Part shown: one piece after another, positions 32,768 through 40,610 of the stretch
How the letters are laid out: each line of letters opens with the position of its first letter
Numbering within the stretch: position 1 is the first letter of the stretch
Assembly: GCF_014493765.1 (NCBI RefSeq)
Contig: NZ_JACTVJ010000019.1
Span: forward strand, 62,001-126,000
Length of the DNA: 64,000 nucleotides
DNA from: Streptomyces polyasparticus
GTDB lineage: Bacteria > Actinomycetota > Actinomycetes > Streptomycetales > Streptomycetaceae
Direction of reading: 5' to 3'
The notes under the pieces: generated by a model
What the model saw: only the letters and a program-made list of their open reading frames with translations
The model's database searches: none
Told to the model about the DNA's origin: nothing
Position numbers and translations under genes: made by a program

Positions 32768-33562
32768 ATGAAGGTCGTTCTGTTCTGCGGCGGTTACGGG
32801 ATGCGGATGCGCAGCGGAGCCGCCGACGACATACCCAAGCCCATGGCGATGGTCGGTCCGCGCCCCCTCATCTGGCATGTCATGCGCTACTACGCGCACT
32901 TCGGGCACAAGGAGTTCATCCTCTGCCTCGGCTACGGAGCCCACCACATCAAGGACTTCTTCCTCCATTACGAGGAGACGACGTCCAACGACTTCGTGCT
33001 GCGCGGCGGGCAGACCGAGCTGCTCTCCACCGATATCGCCGACTGGACGATCACCTTCGCCCAGACCGGCGTCGAGTCCCCGATCGGGGAGCGCCTGCGC
33101 CGGGTGCGCCACCACCTCGACGGCGACGAGATGTTCCTCGCCAACTACGCCGACGTCCTCACCGACGCCCCGCTGCCGCAGATGATCGACTCGTTCTCGC
33201 GGCGCGACGCCGGTGCCTCGATGATGGTCGTGCCGCCGCAGTCCTCGTTCCACTGCGTCGACCTGGGCGAGGACGGCCTGGTGGGCGGCATCACCGCCGT
33301 CAGCGAACTGCCGCTGTGGGAGAACGGCGGCTACTTCGTGCTCCGCCAAGAGGTCTTCGACCACATCCCCGAAGGCGGCGACCTCGTCGCCGACGGCTGC
33401 GCCCAACTCGCGAAGCGGGGAAGGCTCGTGGCGCACCAGCACCGTGGCTTCTGGAAGCCCACCGACACCGTGAAGGAACGGGCCGCGCTCGACGCCGCCT
33501 ACGCGCGTGGCGAGCGGCCCTGGGCCCTGTGGGAACGGGACACCGCGCAGGTGAGCGCATGA
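32768..33562 (+). CDS. rfbF: Glucose-1-phosphate cytidylyltransferase-like nucleotidyltransferase
   Basis: The 264-residue protein has a nucleotidyltransferase fold with VLFCGGYGMRMRSG (nucleotide loop), IPKPMAMVGPRPLIWHVMRY, FILCLGYGAHHIKDFF and FLANYADVLTD (metal-binding Asp). The layout and length match RfbF/AscA glucose-1-phosphate cytidylyltransferases, which make CDP-glucose for deoxy- and branched sugars. No obvious CDP-glucose 4,6-dehydratase lies beside it, so the next pathway step is open. A clear AAGGAGG precedes the ATG. Its stop overlaps the next start. Confidence 0.82.
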   Translation: MKVVLFCGGYGMRMRSGAADDIPKPMAMVGPRPLIWHVMRYYAHFGHKEFILCLGYGAHHIKDFFLHYEETTSNDFVLRGGQTELLSTDIADWTITFAQTGVESPIGERLRRVRHHLDGDEMFLANYADVLTDAPLPQMIDSFSRRDAGASMMVVPPQSSFHCVDLGEDGLVGGITAVSELPLWENGGYFVLRQEVFDHIPEGGDLVADGCAQLAKRGRLVAHQHRGFWKPTDTVKERAALDAAYARGERPWALWERDTAQVSA

Positions 33563-34227
33563 TCCGCCTCGGGTCCGGGTCCCGTATGGAACGGATCGTC
33601 GCGGTGGGCGCCCACTGCGACGACATCGCCATCGGCGCCGGCGGCACCCTCCTGACCCTGTGCCGCGCCCACCCGGGCATCCGCGTGGACGCCCTGGTGC
33701 TCTCCGGCGGCGGCAGCGAACGCGAGCAGGAGGAGCGGGCCGCGCTCGAAGCGTTCTGCCCCGGCGCCGAACTGCGCCTGAACATCCTCAAGTTGCCCGA
33801 CGGGCGGATGCCCGCCCACTGGGAGGAGGCGAAGGCCGCCGTCGAGGAGCTGCGCGAGCAGACCGACCCCGAGCTCGTCCTCGCACCCCGCACGGACGAC
33901 GCACACCAGGACCACCGCGGCCTGGCGCAGCTGATGACCACCGCCTTCCGCGACCACCTCGTGCTCGGCTACGAGATCGCCAAATGGGACGGCGACCTCG
34001 GCCGCCCGGTGGCGTACCAGCCGCTGACCGCGCTGACCGCCGAGGAGAAGGTGCGGCTCCTGCACGAGCACTACCCCTCGCAGCTGCACCGGTCCTGGTT
34101 CGACCGCGAGGCCTTTCTCGGGCTCGCCCGGATCCGCGGCATCGAATGCCATACGCGCTACGCCGAGGCCTTCGCCGTCACCAAACTCACGCTCGACCTG
34201 GGCGCCGCTTCCACTCTGGGGGACTGA
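33559..34227 (+). CDS. PIG-L (LmbE-type) deacetylase
   Basis: The 222-residue protein has the PIG-L metal motif near the N-terminus as AHCDDIAIGAGG (residues about 18-29: His-x-Asp-Asp kept, the usual Pro replaced by Cys), then VLSGGGSEREQEE and DDAHQDHRG with the second His pair. Family members remove N-acetyl groups from sugars with zinc. In this setting it may deacetylate a nucleotide or lipid-linked amino sugar, or free an amine for later acylation. ATGA overlap with the nucleotidyltransferase; 3 bases to the epimerase gene. Confidence 0.82.
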   Translation: MIRLGSGSRMERIVAVGAHCDDIAIGAGGTLLTLCRAHPGIRVDALVLSGGGSEREQEERAALEAFCPGAELRLNILKLPDGRMPAHWEEAKAAVEELREQTDPELVLAPRTDDAHQDHRGLAQLMTTAFRDHLVLGYEIAKWDGDLGRPVAYQPLTALTAEEKVRLLHEHYPSQLHRSWFDREAFLGLARIRGIECHTRYAEAFAVTKLTLDLGAASTLGD

Positions 34228-34230
34228 ACC

Positions 34231-35256
34231 TTGCGCGTACTGCTCACCGGACACCAGGGCTACCTGGGCACCGTGATGGCCCCGGTGCTCACCGCCGCCG
34301 GACACGACGTGGTCGGCCTCGACTCCGGCCTGTTCGCCGACTGCGTCCTCGGCCCGCCGCCCGCGGACCTCACGGGCCACCGCGTCGACCTGCGCGACCT
34401 CACCGCCGAACACGTCGCAGGCGTGGACGCCGTGATCCACCTGGCCGCACTCTCCAACGACCCCCTCGGCTCCCTCGCGCCCGAACTCACCTACGACATC
34501 AACCACCACGCGTCCGTACGCCTCGCTCAGCTGGCCCGCGACGCCGGAGCGAGCCGCTTCCTGTACGCGTCCACCTGCTCGGTCTACGGAGCCGCGGGCG
34601 GCGAGGACCTGGTGGGCGAGGACGCACCCCTGCGCCCCGTCACCCCCTACGCCGAGTCCAAGGTCCGCGTCGAGGACGACCTGCACGCACTCGCCGACGA
34701 CGACTTCAGCCCCGTCTACCTGCGCAACGCCACCGCCTTCGGCTACTCGCCCCGGCTGCGCGCCGACATCGTGCTCAACAACCTCGTGGGCCACGCACTC
34801 CTGTCCGGCGAGGTGCTCGTCCTCTCCGACGGCACACCCTGGCGTCCCCTCGTGCACGCCGCCGACATCGCCCGCGCCTTCACGGCCGCGCTCACCGCGC
34901 CTCGAGAAGCCGTGCACGACCGGGCGTTCAACATCGGCAGCGAGATCAACAACGTCACCGTCGCCGAGATCGCCGAACAGGTCGCCGCGGCCGTACCCGG
35001 TTCCAAGGTCGTCATCACCGGTGAGAACGGCGCCGACCCGCGCTCGTACCGCGTGGACTTCTCCCGCTTCCGCGCCGCGATCCCCGGCTTCGACTGCGAG
35101 TGGACCGTGAAGCAGGGAGCCGTCGAACTCGCCGACGCCTACCGCGAGTTCGGCCTCACCCGCGAGGACTTCGACCAGCGCTTCACGCGCCTCGCCGTGC
35201 TGCGCGCCGCCTCCGAAGCGGGCACGGTCGACGACACCCTGCGGCGGCGCCGATGA
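34231..35256 (+). CDS. NAD-dependent sugar epimerase/dehydratase (extended SDR)
   Basis: The 341-residue protein is an extended short-chain dehydrogenase. It has VLLTGHQGYLGTVMAPVL (NAD loop), DAVIHLAALSNDP, the catalytic ASTCSVYG Ser/Thr and the YAESK Tyr-Lys pair, then LRNATAFGYSPRLR. It would act as epimerase, dehydratase or reductase on a nucleotide sugar; which one cannot be read from sequence. Being next to the RfbF-like enzyme and C-methyltransferase, it may supply the keto sugar. TTG start with GGGGGA about 9 bases before; ATGA overlap with the next gene. Confidence 0.85.
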   Translation: MRVLLTGHQGYLGTVMAPVLTAAGHDVVGLDSGLFADCVLGPPPADLTGHRVDLRDLTAEHVAGVDAVIHLAALSNDPLGSLAPELTYDINHHASVRLAQLARDAGASRFLYASTCSVYGAAGGEDLVGEDAPLRPVTPYAESKVRVEDDLHALADDDFSPVYLRNATAFGYSPRLRADIVLNNLVGHALLSGEVLVLSDGTPWRPLVHAADIARAFTAALTAPREAVHDRAFNIGSEINNVTVAEIAEQVAAAVPGSKVVITGENGADPRSYRVDFSRFRAAIPGFDCEWTVKQGAVELADAYREFGLTREDFDQRFTRLAVLRAASEAGTVDDTLRRRR

Positions 35257-36533
35257 CCGGATCGGGCCTCGGCCGGGAGATGTACGCCCTGGTGGAGCGG
35301 CTGTACCCGCTCTGCCGGAGCATCACGGGCGACGGCGTACGGGCCACCTTGGACATCGTCGGCGAGTACGTGCCGCTGGAGATCCACGAGGTGCCGACCG
35401 GGACCCAGGTCCTGGACTGGACGGTGCCGCAGGAGTGGAACATCCGCGACGCGTACATCGCCGACGCCACCGGCCGCCGCGTCGTCGACTTCGCCGCGTC
35501 GAGCCTGCACGTGCTCGGCTACAGCGTGCCCGTCGCGGCCACCATGCCCCTGGCCGAGCTCCGCCCGCATCTGCACACCCTGCCCGACCACCCCGACTGG
35601 GTTCCGTACCGCACCAGTTACTACCGTCCGACCTGGGGATTCTGTCTCTCCCAGAACACCCTGGACGCCCTGCCCGAAGGCGACTACGAGGTCCGCATCG
35701 ACTCCACCCTCGCCGACGGGCACCTCACCTACGCCGAGCACGTCGTCCCGGGTGAGGTCCCGGACGAGGTGATCGTCTCCAGCCACGTCTGCCACCCGTC
35801 GCTCGCCAACGACAACCTCGCCGGCATCGCGGTCGCCACCCACCTGGCCCGCGCCCTGGCCGAGCAGAACCCGTACTACACCTACCGGTTCATCTACGCG
35901 CCCGGCACCATCGGCGCCCTCACCTGGCTGGCCCGCAACGCGGACCGCATCGACCGGATCAAGCACGGGCTCGTCCTCGCCTGCGCCGGCGACCCCGGAC
36001 AGCTCACGTACAAGAAGAGCCGGCGCGGCGACGCGGAGATCGACCGCGTCATGCGCCACGTCCTCGCGGCATCCGAACGACCGCACCACATCAAGGAGTT
36101 CACCCCCTACGGCTACGACGAACGGCAGTACTGCTCACCCGGTTTCGACCTCGGCGTGGGCTCGCTCAGCCGCACCCCGTACGCCGGCTACCCCGAGTAC
36201 CACACCTCGGCCGACAACCTCGACTTCGTCTCGCCCGACGCCATGGCCGACACCCTCGCCCTGTGCCGCGAGGCCTTCGCCCTGCTCGACCGCAACCGCA
36301 GCTACCTCAACCTCAGCCCGTACGGCGAACCGCAGCTGGGCAGACGCGGCCTCTACGACGCACTCGGCGGACGCAGCGACACCCAGGAGGCCCAGCTGGC
36401 GATGCTCTGGGTGCTCAGCCTCTCCGACGGCAAGCACAGCCTCCTCGACGTGGCCGAACGGGCGGACCTGCCGTTCGACACGGTCGCCCTCGCGGCCCGC
36501 GCCCTGCGCGACGCCGGACTGATCAAGGCATGA
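35253..36533 (+). CDS. DUF4910 zinc-aminopeptidase-fold protein
   Basis: The 426-residue protein has the layout of DUF4910 with DUF2172: RLYPLCRSITGDGVRATLDI at the start, WNIRDAYIAD, then VIVSSHVCHPSLANDNLAG, a peptidase M28-like metal segment with His, Asp and Asn. TYRFIYAPGTIGALTWLARN and YGYDERQYCSPGFDLGVGSL follow. The C-terminal 75 residues resemble a winged helix (LLDVAERADLPFDTVALAAR). Such proteins recur in polysaccharide loci next to PIG-L, SDR and RfbF-like genes, but no reaction is known. ATGA overlaps on both sides tie it to the branched-sugar genes. Confidence 0.82.
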   Translation: MTGSGLGREMYALVERLYPLCRSITGDGVRATLDIVGEYVPLEIHEVPTGTQVLDWTVPQEWNIRDAYIADATGRRVVDFAASSLHVLGYSVPVAATMPLAELRPHLHTLPDHPDWVPYRTSYYRPTWGFCLSQNTLDALPEGDYEVRIDSTLADGHLTYAEHVVPGEVPDEVIVSSHVCHPSLANDNLAGIAVATHLARALAEQNPYYTYRFIYAPGTIGALTWLARNADRIDRIKHGLVLACAGDPGQLTYKKSRRGDAEIDRVMRHVLAASERPHHIKEFTPYGYDERQYCSPGFDLGVGSLSRTPYAGYPEYHTSADNLDFVSPDAMADTLALCREAFALLDRNRSYLNLSPYGEPQLGRRGLYDALGGRSDTQEAQLAMLWVLSLSDGKHSLLDVAERADLPFDTVALAARALRDAGLIKA

Positions 36534-37858
36534 CGCCGATGGCCACCGAGGGACAGAAGACGGTGACGGCCTCCATGGCCGGGGCCCGGCACGCCCGGCC
36601 CACCGCCGCGCGGGCCGTACTGGGCCGGCTGTCCTGGGGGCTCGCCGACCAGGCGGCCTCCAGCCTCACCAACTTCGCCGTGGGCATCTATGTGGCCCGC
36701 TCCCTCGGCCTGGTCGCCTTCGGTGTATTCGGCCTGGTCTGGGTGACGTACGGGGTCGTGCTCAACGTCTCCCGCGGACTGGCCACCGACCCGCTCGTCG
36801 TGCGCTTCAGCGGCGTCACGGACGCCGCTTGGCGCGGCGCCGTGGCCCGCTCCTCCGGTACGGCGCTCTGCGTCGGCGGCGCGATCGGCGCGCTCTGCCT
36901 GAGCGTCGGCCTGGCGGTCGGCGGCCGTGTGGGACCCCCCTTCGCCTGCCTCGGCGTCATGCTCCCGGCGCTGCTGCTCCAGGACGCCTGGCGCTACTCG
37001 TTCTTCGCCGCGGGCAAGGGACGCAAGGCCTTCGTCAACGACCTCGTCTGGGGCATCGGCCTCATCCCCGCCATGGTGCTCGCCGCCCGCGTCGGCACCG
37101 TCGCCGCCTTCGTGCTCGCCTGGGGCGCGTCCGCCGCCGTCGCCGCCGTCTACGGCTGCTTCCAGTCCGGCATCCTGCCCCGCCCGACCGGAGCCCGCGG
37201 CTGGCTCAAGGACCAGCGCGACCTCGGCTACCGCTTCCTCGTCGAGAACGTCAGCCTCAGCGGCGCCGTCCAGCTGCGCGCGTACGGACTCGGCGTCATC
37301 GTCGGCGTCGGCGCGGTGGGCGTGATCCGCGGCGCCGAACTGCTCCTCGGCCCGTTCCTCGCCCTGCTCATGGGCCTGTCCCTGGTCACCGTCGCCGAGG
37401 CGGCCCGGGTCCTGCGCCAGGCCTCCCACCGCCTCGCCAAGTTCTGCCTGCTGCTCAGCCTCGGCCAGGCCGCCGCCGCACTCCTGTGGGGCGGCGCCCT
37501 GCTCCTGCTCCCGGACCGGGCCGGCGAACTGGTCCTCGGTGACGTCTGGAGCGCCGCATCGGCGCTCATCGTGCCGGTCACGCTCGGCGTCGTCGGCTCC
37601 GGCCTCGGCACCGGCGCCGCGTCCGGGCTGCGCGCACTCGGCGCCGCCCGGCGCAGCCTGCGCTGCCAACTGTTCGCCTCCGCCTGCTACATCGGCGCCG
37701 GCCTCGGCGGCGCGGCCGTGGCCGGAACGGCCGGCTCGGCCTGGGGAGTCGCCGCCGCCACGGTCTCCAGCTCGGCCGTGTGGTGGCTCCAACTCCGCGC
37801 CGCTCTGAACGAGCACCACCAACCCCCCAATGAAGCGAGTGAAGCGAGGACACCATGA
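36530..37858 (+). CDS. Wzx-like polysaccharide flippase
   Basis: The 442-residue membrane protein has about 12 hydrophobic helices. The first is preceded by RAVLGRLSWGLADQAASSLT, a typical opening for the MATE/Wzx (polysaccharide biosynthesis protein) family. Loop residues such as FFAAGKGRKAFVNDLVWG occur in the same place as in other actinobacterial flippases. It likely moves the lipid-linked repeat across the cytoplasmic membrane for the Wzy-like polymerase at 29064. ATGA overlaps with both neighbours. Confidence 0.82.
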   Translation: MTPMATEGQKTVTASMAGARHARPTAARAVLGRLSWGLADQAASSLTNFAVGIYVARSLGLVAFGVFGLVWVTYGVVLNVSRGLATDPLVVRFSGVTDAAWRGAVARSSGTALCVGGAIGALCLSVGLAVGGRVGPPFACLGVMLPALLLQDAWRYSFFAAGKGRKAFVNDLVWGIGLIPAMVLAARVGTVAAFVLAWGASAAVAAVYGCFQSGILPRPTGARGWLKDQRDLGYRFLVENVSLSGAVQLRAYGLGVIVGVGAVGVIRGAELLLGPFLALLMGLSLVTVAEAARVLRQASHRLAKFCLLLSLGQAAAALLWGGALLLLPDRAGELVLGDVWSAASALIVPVTLGVVGSGLGTGAASGLRALGAARRSLRCQLFASACYIGAGLGGAAVAGTAGSAWGVAAATVSSSAVWWLQLRAALNEHHQPPNEASEARTP

Positions 37859-38799
37859 CCGACCATCCCCGGCTGAGCATCGGGCTGCCCGTGTACAACG
37901 GGGAGGAGTATCTGCCCGAAGCCCTCGACGCCCTGCTCGGGCAGACCTACGAGGACTTCGAGCTCGTCATCTCCGACAACGCCTCGACCGACCGGACCCA
38001 GGAGATCTGCGACAAGTACGCCGCGCGCGATCCCCGTATCCGGTACATCCGGCTGCCACGGAACATAGGTGCCGCGCCGAACCACAACTACGTGTTCACC
38101 GAATGCCGCGGCGAACTCTTCAAATGGGCCTCGCACGACGACCTGTACGCCCGGGATCTCCTCCAGCGCTGCGTCGAGGCGCTCGACGAGCGGCCGGACG
38201 TGGTACTCGCCCACTCCGGGCAGGCGGTCATCGACGAGGACGGCAAGGTGAAGGTCCCGTACGACTACGGGCTCGCCACCGACTCGCCGTCCGCGCCCGA
38301 GCGGTTCCGCAGCATGCTGTTCGAACCCGGCGGCGACGACTTCTACGGGGTGATGCGCGCCGACGTGCTGCGCAAGGTGAAGCCGCACGACAGCTACCAC
38401 CACGCGGACCGCACGTTCGTCGCCGAGATCACCCTGCACGGGCCCTTCCACCAGGTGCCCGAGCTGCTCTACTTCCGCCGCGACCACCCCACGCGCGCCG
38501 AGCGCGCGAACCCGTCGAAGCGCTCACGCTGCGTCAACCTCGACCCGCGGCGCGCCGGAACGCTGCACCCGACGCCCCGGCTGCTCGCCGAGTACGTGTG
38601 GGGTTTCGCGTCGGCGATCCGCCGGGCGCCGCTGTCGCGGGCCGAACGGCGGGCGTGCTACCGGCACTTGGCCACGTGGCTGGCCAGCCGGGTCCGGCCG
38701 GGCGCCGGCGAGCGGGTCGAGGACCGTACGGTCGACCCGGCGCTGCTCACCGTGTCGGTGGACGCCCTGGTCGCCGGGCGTGAGGGCAGGCGGGCGTGA
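37855..38799 (+). CDS. Glycosyltransferase family 2
   Basis: The 314-residue enzyme has a GT-A fold: RLSIGLPVYNGEEYLPEALD, FELVISDNASTDRTQEICDK (nucleotide binding), LPRNIGAAPNHN and FKWASHDDLYARD with the DD metal-binding pair. No membrane helix is seen, so it acts at the cytosolic face on the lipid-linked intermediate. The stop overlaps the GTG of the pyruvyltransferase gene (GTGA). Confidence 0.88.
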   Translation: MTDHPRLSIGLPVYNGEEYLPEALDALLGQTYEDFELVISDNASTDRTQEICDKYAARDPRIRYIRLPRNIGAAPNHNYVFTECRGELFKWASHDDLYARDLLQRCVEALDERPDVVLAHSGQAVIDEDGKVKVPYDYGLATDSPSAPERFRSMLFEPGGDDFYGVMRADVLRKVKPHDSYHHADRTFVAEITLHGPFHQVPELLYFRRDHPTRAERANPSKRSRCVNLDPRRAGTLHPTPRLLAEYVWGFASAIRRAPLSRAERRACYRHLATWLASRVRPGAGERVEDRTVDPALLTVSVDALVAGREGRRA

Positions 38800-40013
38800 G
38801 GGCCCCGCGGGTCGGGGTGTTCGGTCTCCTCGGCTCAGGCAACCTTGGCAACGACGGCTCGCTCGAGGCCGTGCTCGGCTACCTGCGCGCCGAGCATCCG
38901 GGGGCCGCGGTCGATGCGCTGTGCGGCGGACCGGAGATCGTCAAGTCCCGGTACGGGATTCCCGCCACCCGGCTGCACTGGTACAGCGGCGAGTACCGGA
39001 CCGCCTCACGGGCGGGTGCGATCGCGGCGAAGGGCCTGGGGAAGCTGGTCGACGTCTTCCGGACCGCGGCCTGGGTGCGTCGGCACGATGTGGTGATCGT
39101 GCCGGGGATGGGTGTCCTGGAGGCCACGCTGCCGCTGCGGCCCTGGGGGTTCCCGTACTCCCTGTTCCTGCTCTGCGGCACGGGCCGCCTGCTGCGTACG
39201 CGGGTCGCCCTGGTCGGTGTCGGCGCCGACGTGATCCGCGACCGTCCCACGCGGGCGCTGATCCGCTGGTCGGCACGGCTGGCCGCGCACCGTTCGTACC
39301 GCGACACGCTGTCCCGTGACGCGATGCGCACGATGGGGGTGGACACCGCACGCGACCAGGTCTGTCCGGATCTCGCCTTCGCCCTGCCGACCCCCGCGGC
39401 GAGCGGGCCATCGGACGGCGCGGGCCTGGTGTGCGTCGGCGTCATGGACTTCCACGGCAGCAACGACGACCGCGCCAGGGCCGAGGAGATCCACCGGCGT
39501 TATCTCGACGGGACCACCCGCTTCGTCCGCGCCCTCGTGGCGGACGGCCGGCCGGTCCGGCTGCTCACCGGCGACTCCTGCGACGCGCCGGTCGTGGCCT
39601 CGATCATCGAAGCGGTGGACTCACCGCTGGTCACCGCGTCCGTGGCGGGCTCGCTCGAGGACCTGATGAAGGAGACGGCGGCCGCCGACGCGGTGGTGGC
39701 GACCCGCTATCACAACCTGGTCTGCGCCCTGAAGACCGGAACGCCGACGCTCGCGCTGAGTTATGCGGCCAAGAGTGATGCGCTCATGGAGCGGATGGGG
39801 CTCGGCGCGTACTGCCACCCGGCCCGTGAGGTCGACGCCGACCGGCTGCTCGAACAGTTCCGTGAGCTGGAGAAACAGGCGGGGGAGCTGCGGCAGGTGC
39901 TCGCCGAGCGAAATCTCGCGGCGCAGGCCCAACTCGAGGACCAGTTCGCGGCGTTGACCAGGACATTGTTCAAGAAGGCCGTAGGGAAGACCGCATCGCA
40001 GGAGGTCTCATGA
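38796..40013 (+). CDS. Polysaccharide pyruvyl transferase
   Basis: The 405-residue protein matches the polysaccharide pyruvyltransferase family: VGVFGLLGSGNLGNDGSLEA at the start, VIVPGMGVLE, VSRDAMR-like segment LSRDAMRTMGV and AVVATRYHNLVCALKTGTPT, where the His of RYHN is conserved. It would add a ketal pyruvate from phosphoenolpyruvate, giving the polymer negative charge. GTG start overlapping the GT2 stop; ATGA overlap with the RmlC-like gene. Confidence 0.87.
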   Translation: MRAPRVGVFGLLGSGNLGNDGSLEAVLGYLRAEHPGAAVDALCGGPEIVKSRYGIPATRLHWYSGEYRTASRAGAIAAKGLGKLVDVFRTAAWVRRHDVVIVPGMGVLEATLPLRPWGFPYSLFLLCGTGRLLRTRVALVGVGADVIRDRPTRALIRWSARLAAHRSYRDTLSRDAMRTMGVDTARDQVCPDLAFALPTPAASGPSDGAGLVCVGVMDFHGSNDDRARAEEIHRRYLDGTTRFVRALVADGRPVRLLTGDSCDAPVVASIIEAVDSPLVTASVAGSLEDLMKETAAADAVVATRYHNLVCALKTGTPTLALSYAAKSDALMERMGLGAYCHPAREVDADRLLEQFRELEKQAGELRQVLAERNLAAQAQLEDQFAALTRTLFKKAVGKTASQEVS

Positions 40014-40603
40014 AGGCGATCGAAGTCGCGGCCGTCGCCGGGGTTCACCTGTTCGAGTCCACGCCGTACGCGGATGAACGAGGCTTCTTCTGCCGTACGT
40101 TCGACGCGGACGTGGTCCGTTCGGTGGGCCTCGACCCGGACGCGTTCGTCCAGGACAGCCTGTCCCGCTCGGTCCGCGGTGTGCTGCGGGGGCTGCATCT
40201 GCGTTCGGGCGCGGGCGAGGCCAAGCTGGTGCGCTGCTCGTACGGGAGGATCTTCGACGTCGTCGTGGATCTGCGGCCCGAGTCGCCCACGTATCTGAGC
40301 CGGGGCATCTTCGAACTCTCCGACGACACCCAGACCACCCTGTACATCCCGGCCGGCTGCGCGCACGGCTTCCAGGCGCTGAGCGAGATCGCCGATGTCT
40401 CGTACCGGATCGACCGGCCGCACGATCCCTCCGAGGACGTGACGATCGCCTACGACGATCCGGAGCTCGCGATCCCCTGGCCGTTGCCGGTCAGCTCGAT
40501 GTCCGAACGCGACCGGCAGGCGCCGAGCCTGGCCGAGGTCCTGAAGAACGTCCTGTCGCACCCCATCCCGTCGCACAACGTCCCGCCGCACGAAGAGAGT
40601 TGA
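40010..40603 (+). CDS. RmlC-type dTDP-4-dehydrorhamnose 3,5-epimerase-like protein
   Basis: The 197-residue protein is a cupin of the RmlC family, with DERGFFCRTFDADVVRSVGL, FVQDSLSRSVRGVLRGLHLR (catalytic His in RGLH), FDVVVDLRPESPTYLS, YIPAGCAHGFQALSEIADVS and TIAYDDPELAIPWP. Length and motifs fit a 3,5- or 3-epimerase of a 4-keto sugar nucleotide. No RmlA, RmlB or RmlD gene is in the operon, so its substrate may come from the RfbF-like branch or from rml genes elsewhere. ATGA overlap with the gene before. Confidence 0.85.
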   Translation: MKAIEVAAVAGVHLFESTPYADERGFFCRTFDADVVRSVGLDPDAFVQDSLSRSVRGVLRGLHLRSGAGEAKLVRCSYGRIFDVVVDLRPESPTYLSRGIFELSDDTQTTLYIPAGCAHGFQALSEIADVSYRIDRPHDPSEDVTIAYDDPELAIPWPLPVSSMSERDRQAPSLAEVLKNVLSHPIPSHNVPPHEES

Positions 40604-40610
40604 GAGCACC

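Noticed and set aside
30173-33442. Minus-strand open frame of 1089 codons under four sugar genes
   Set aside because: Shadow of GT4, C-methyltransferase and RfbF-like genes, with no recognisable domain or ribosome site.
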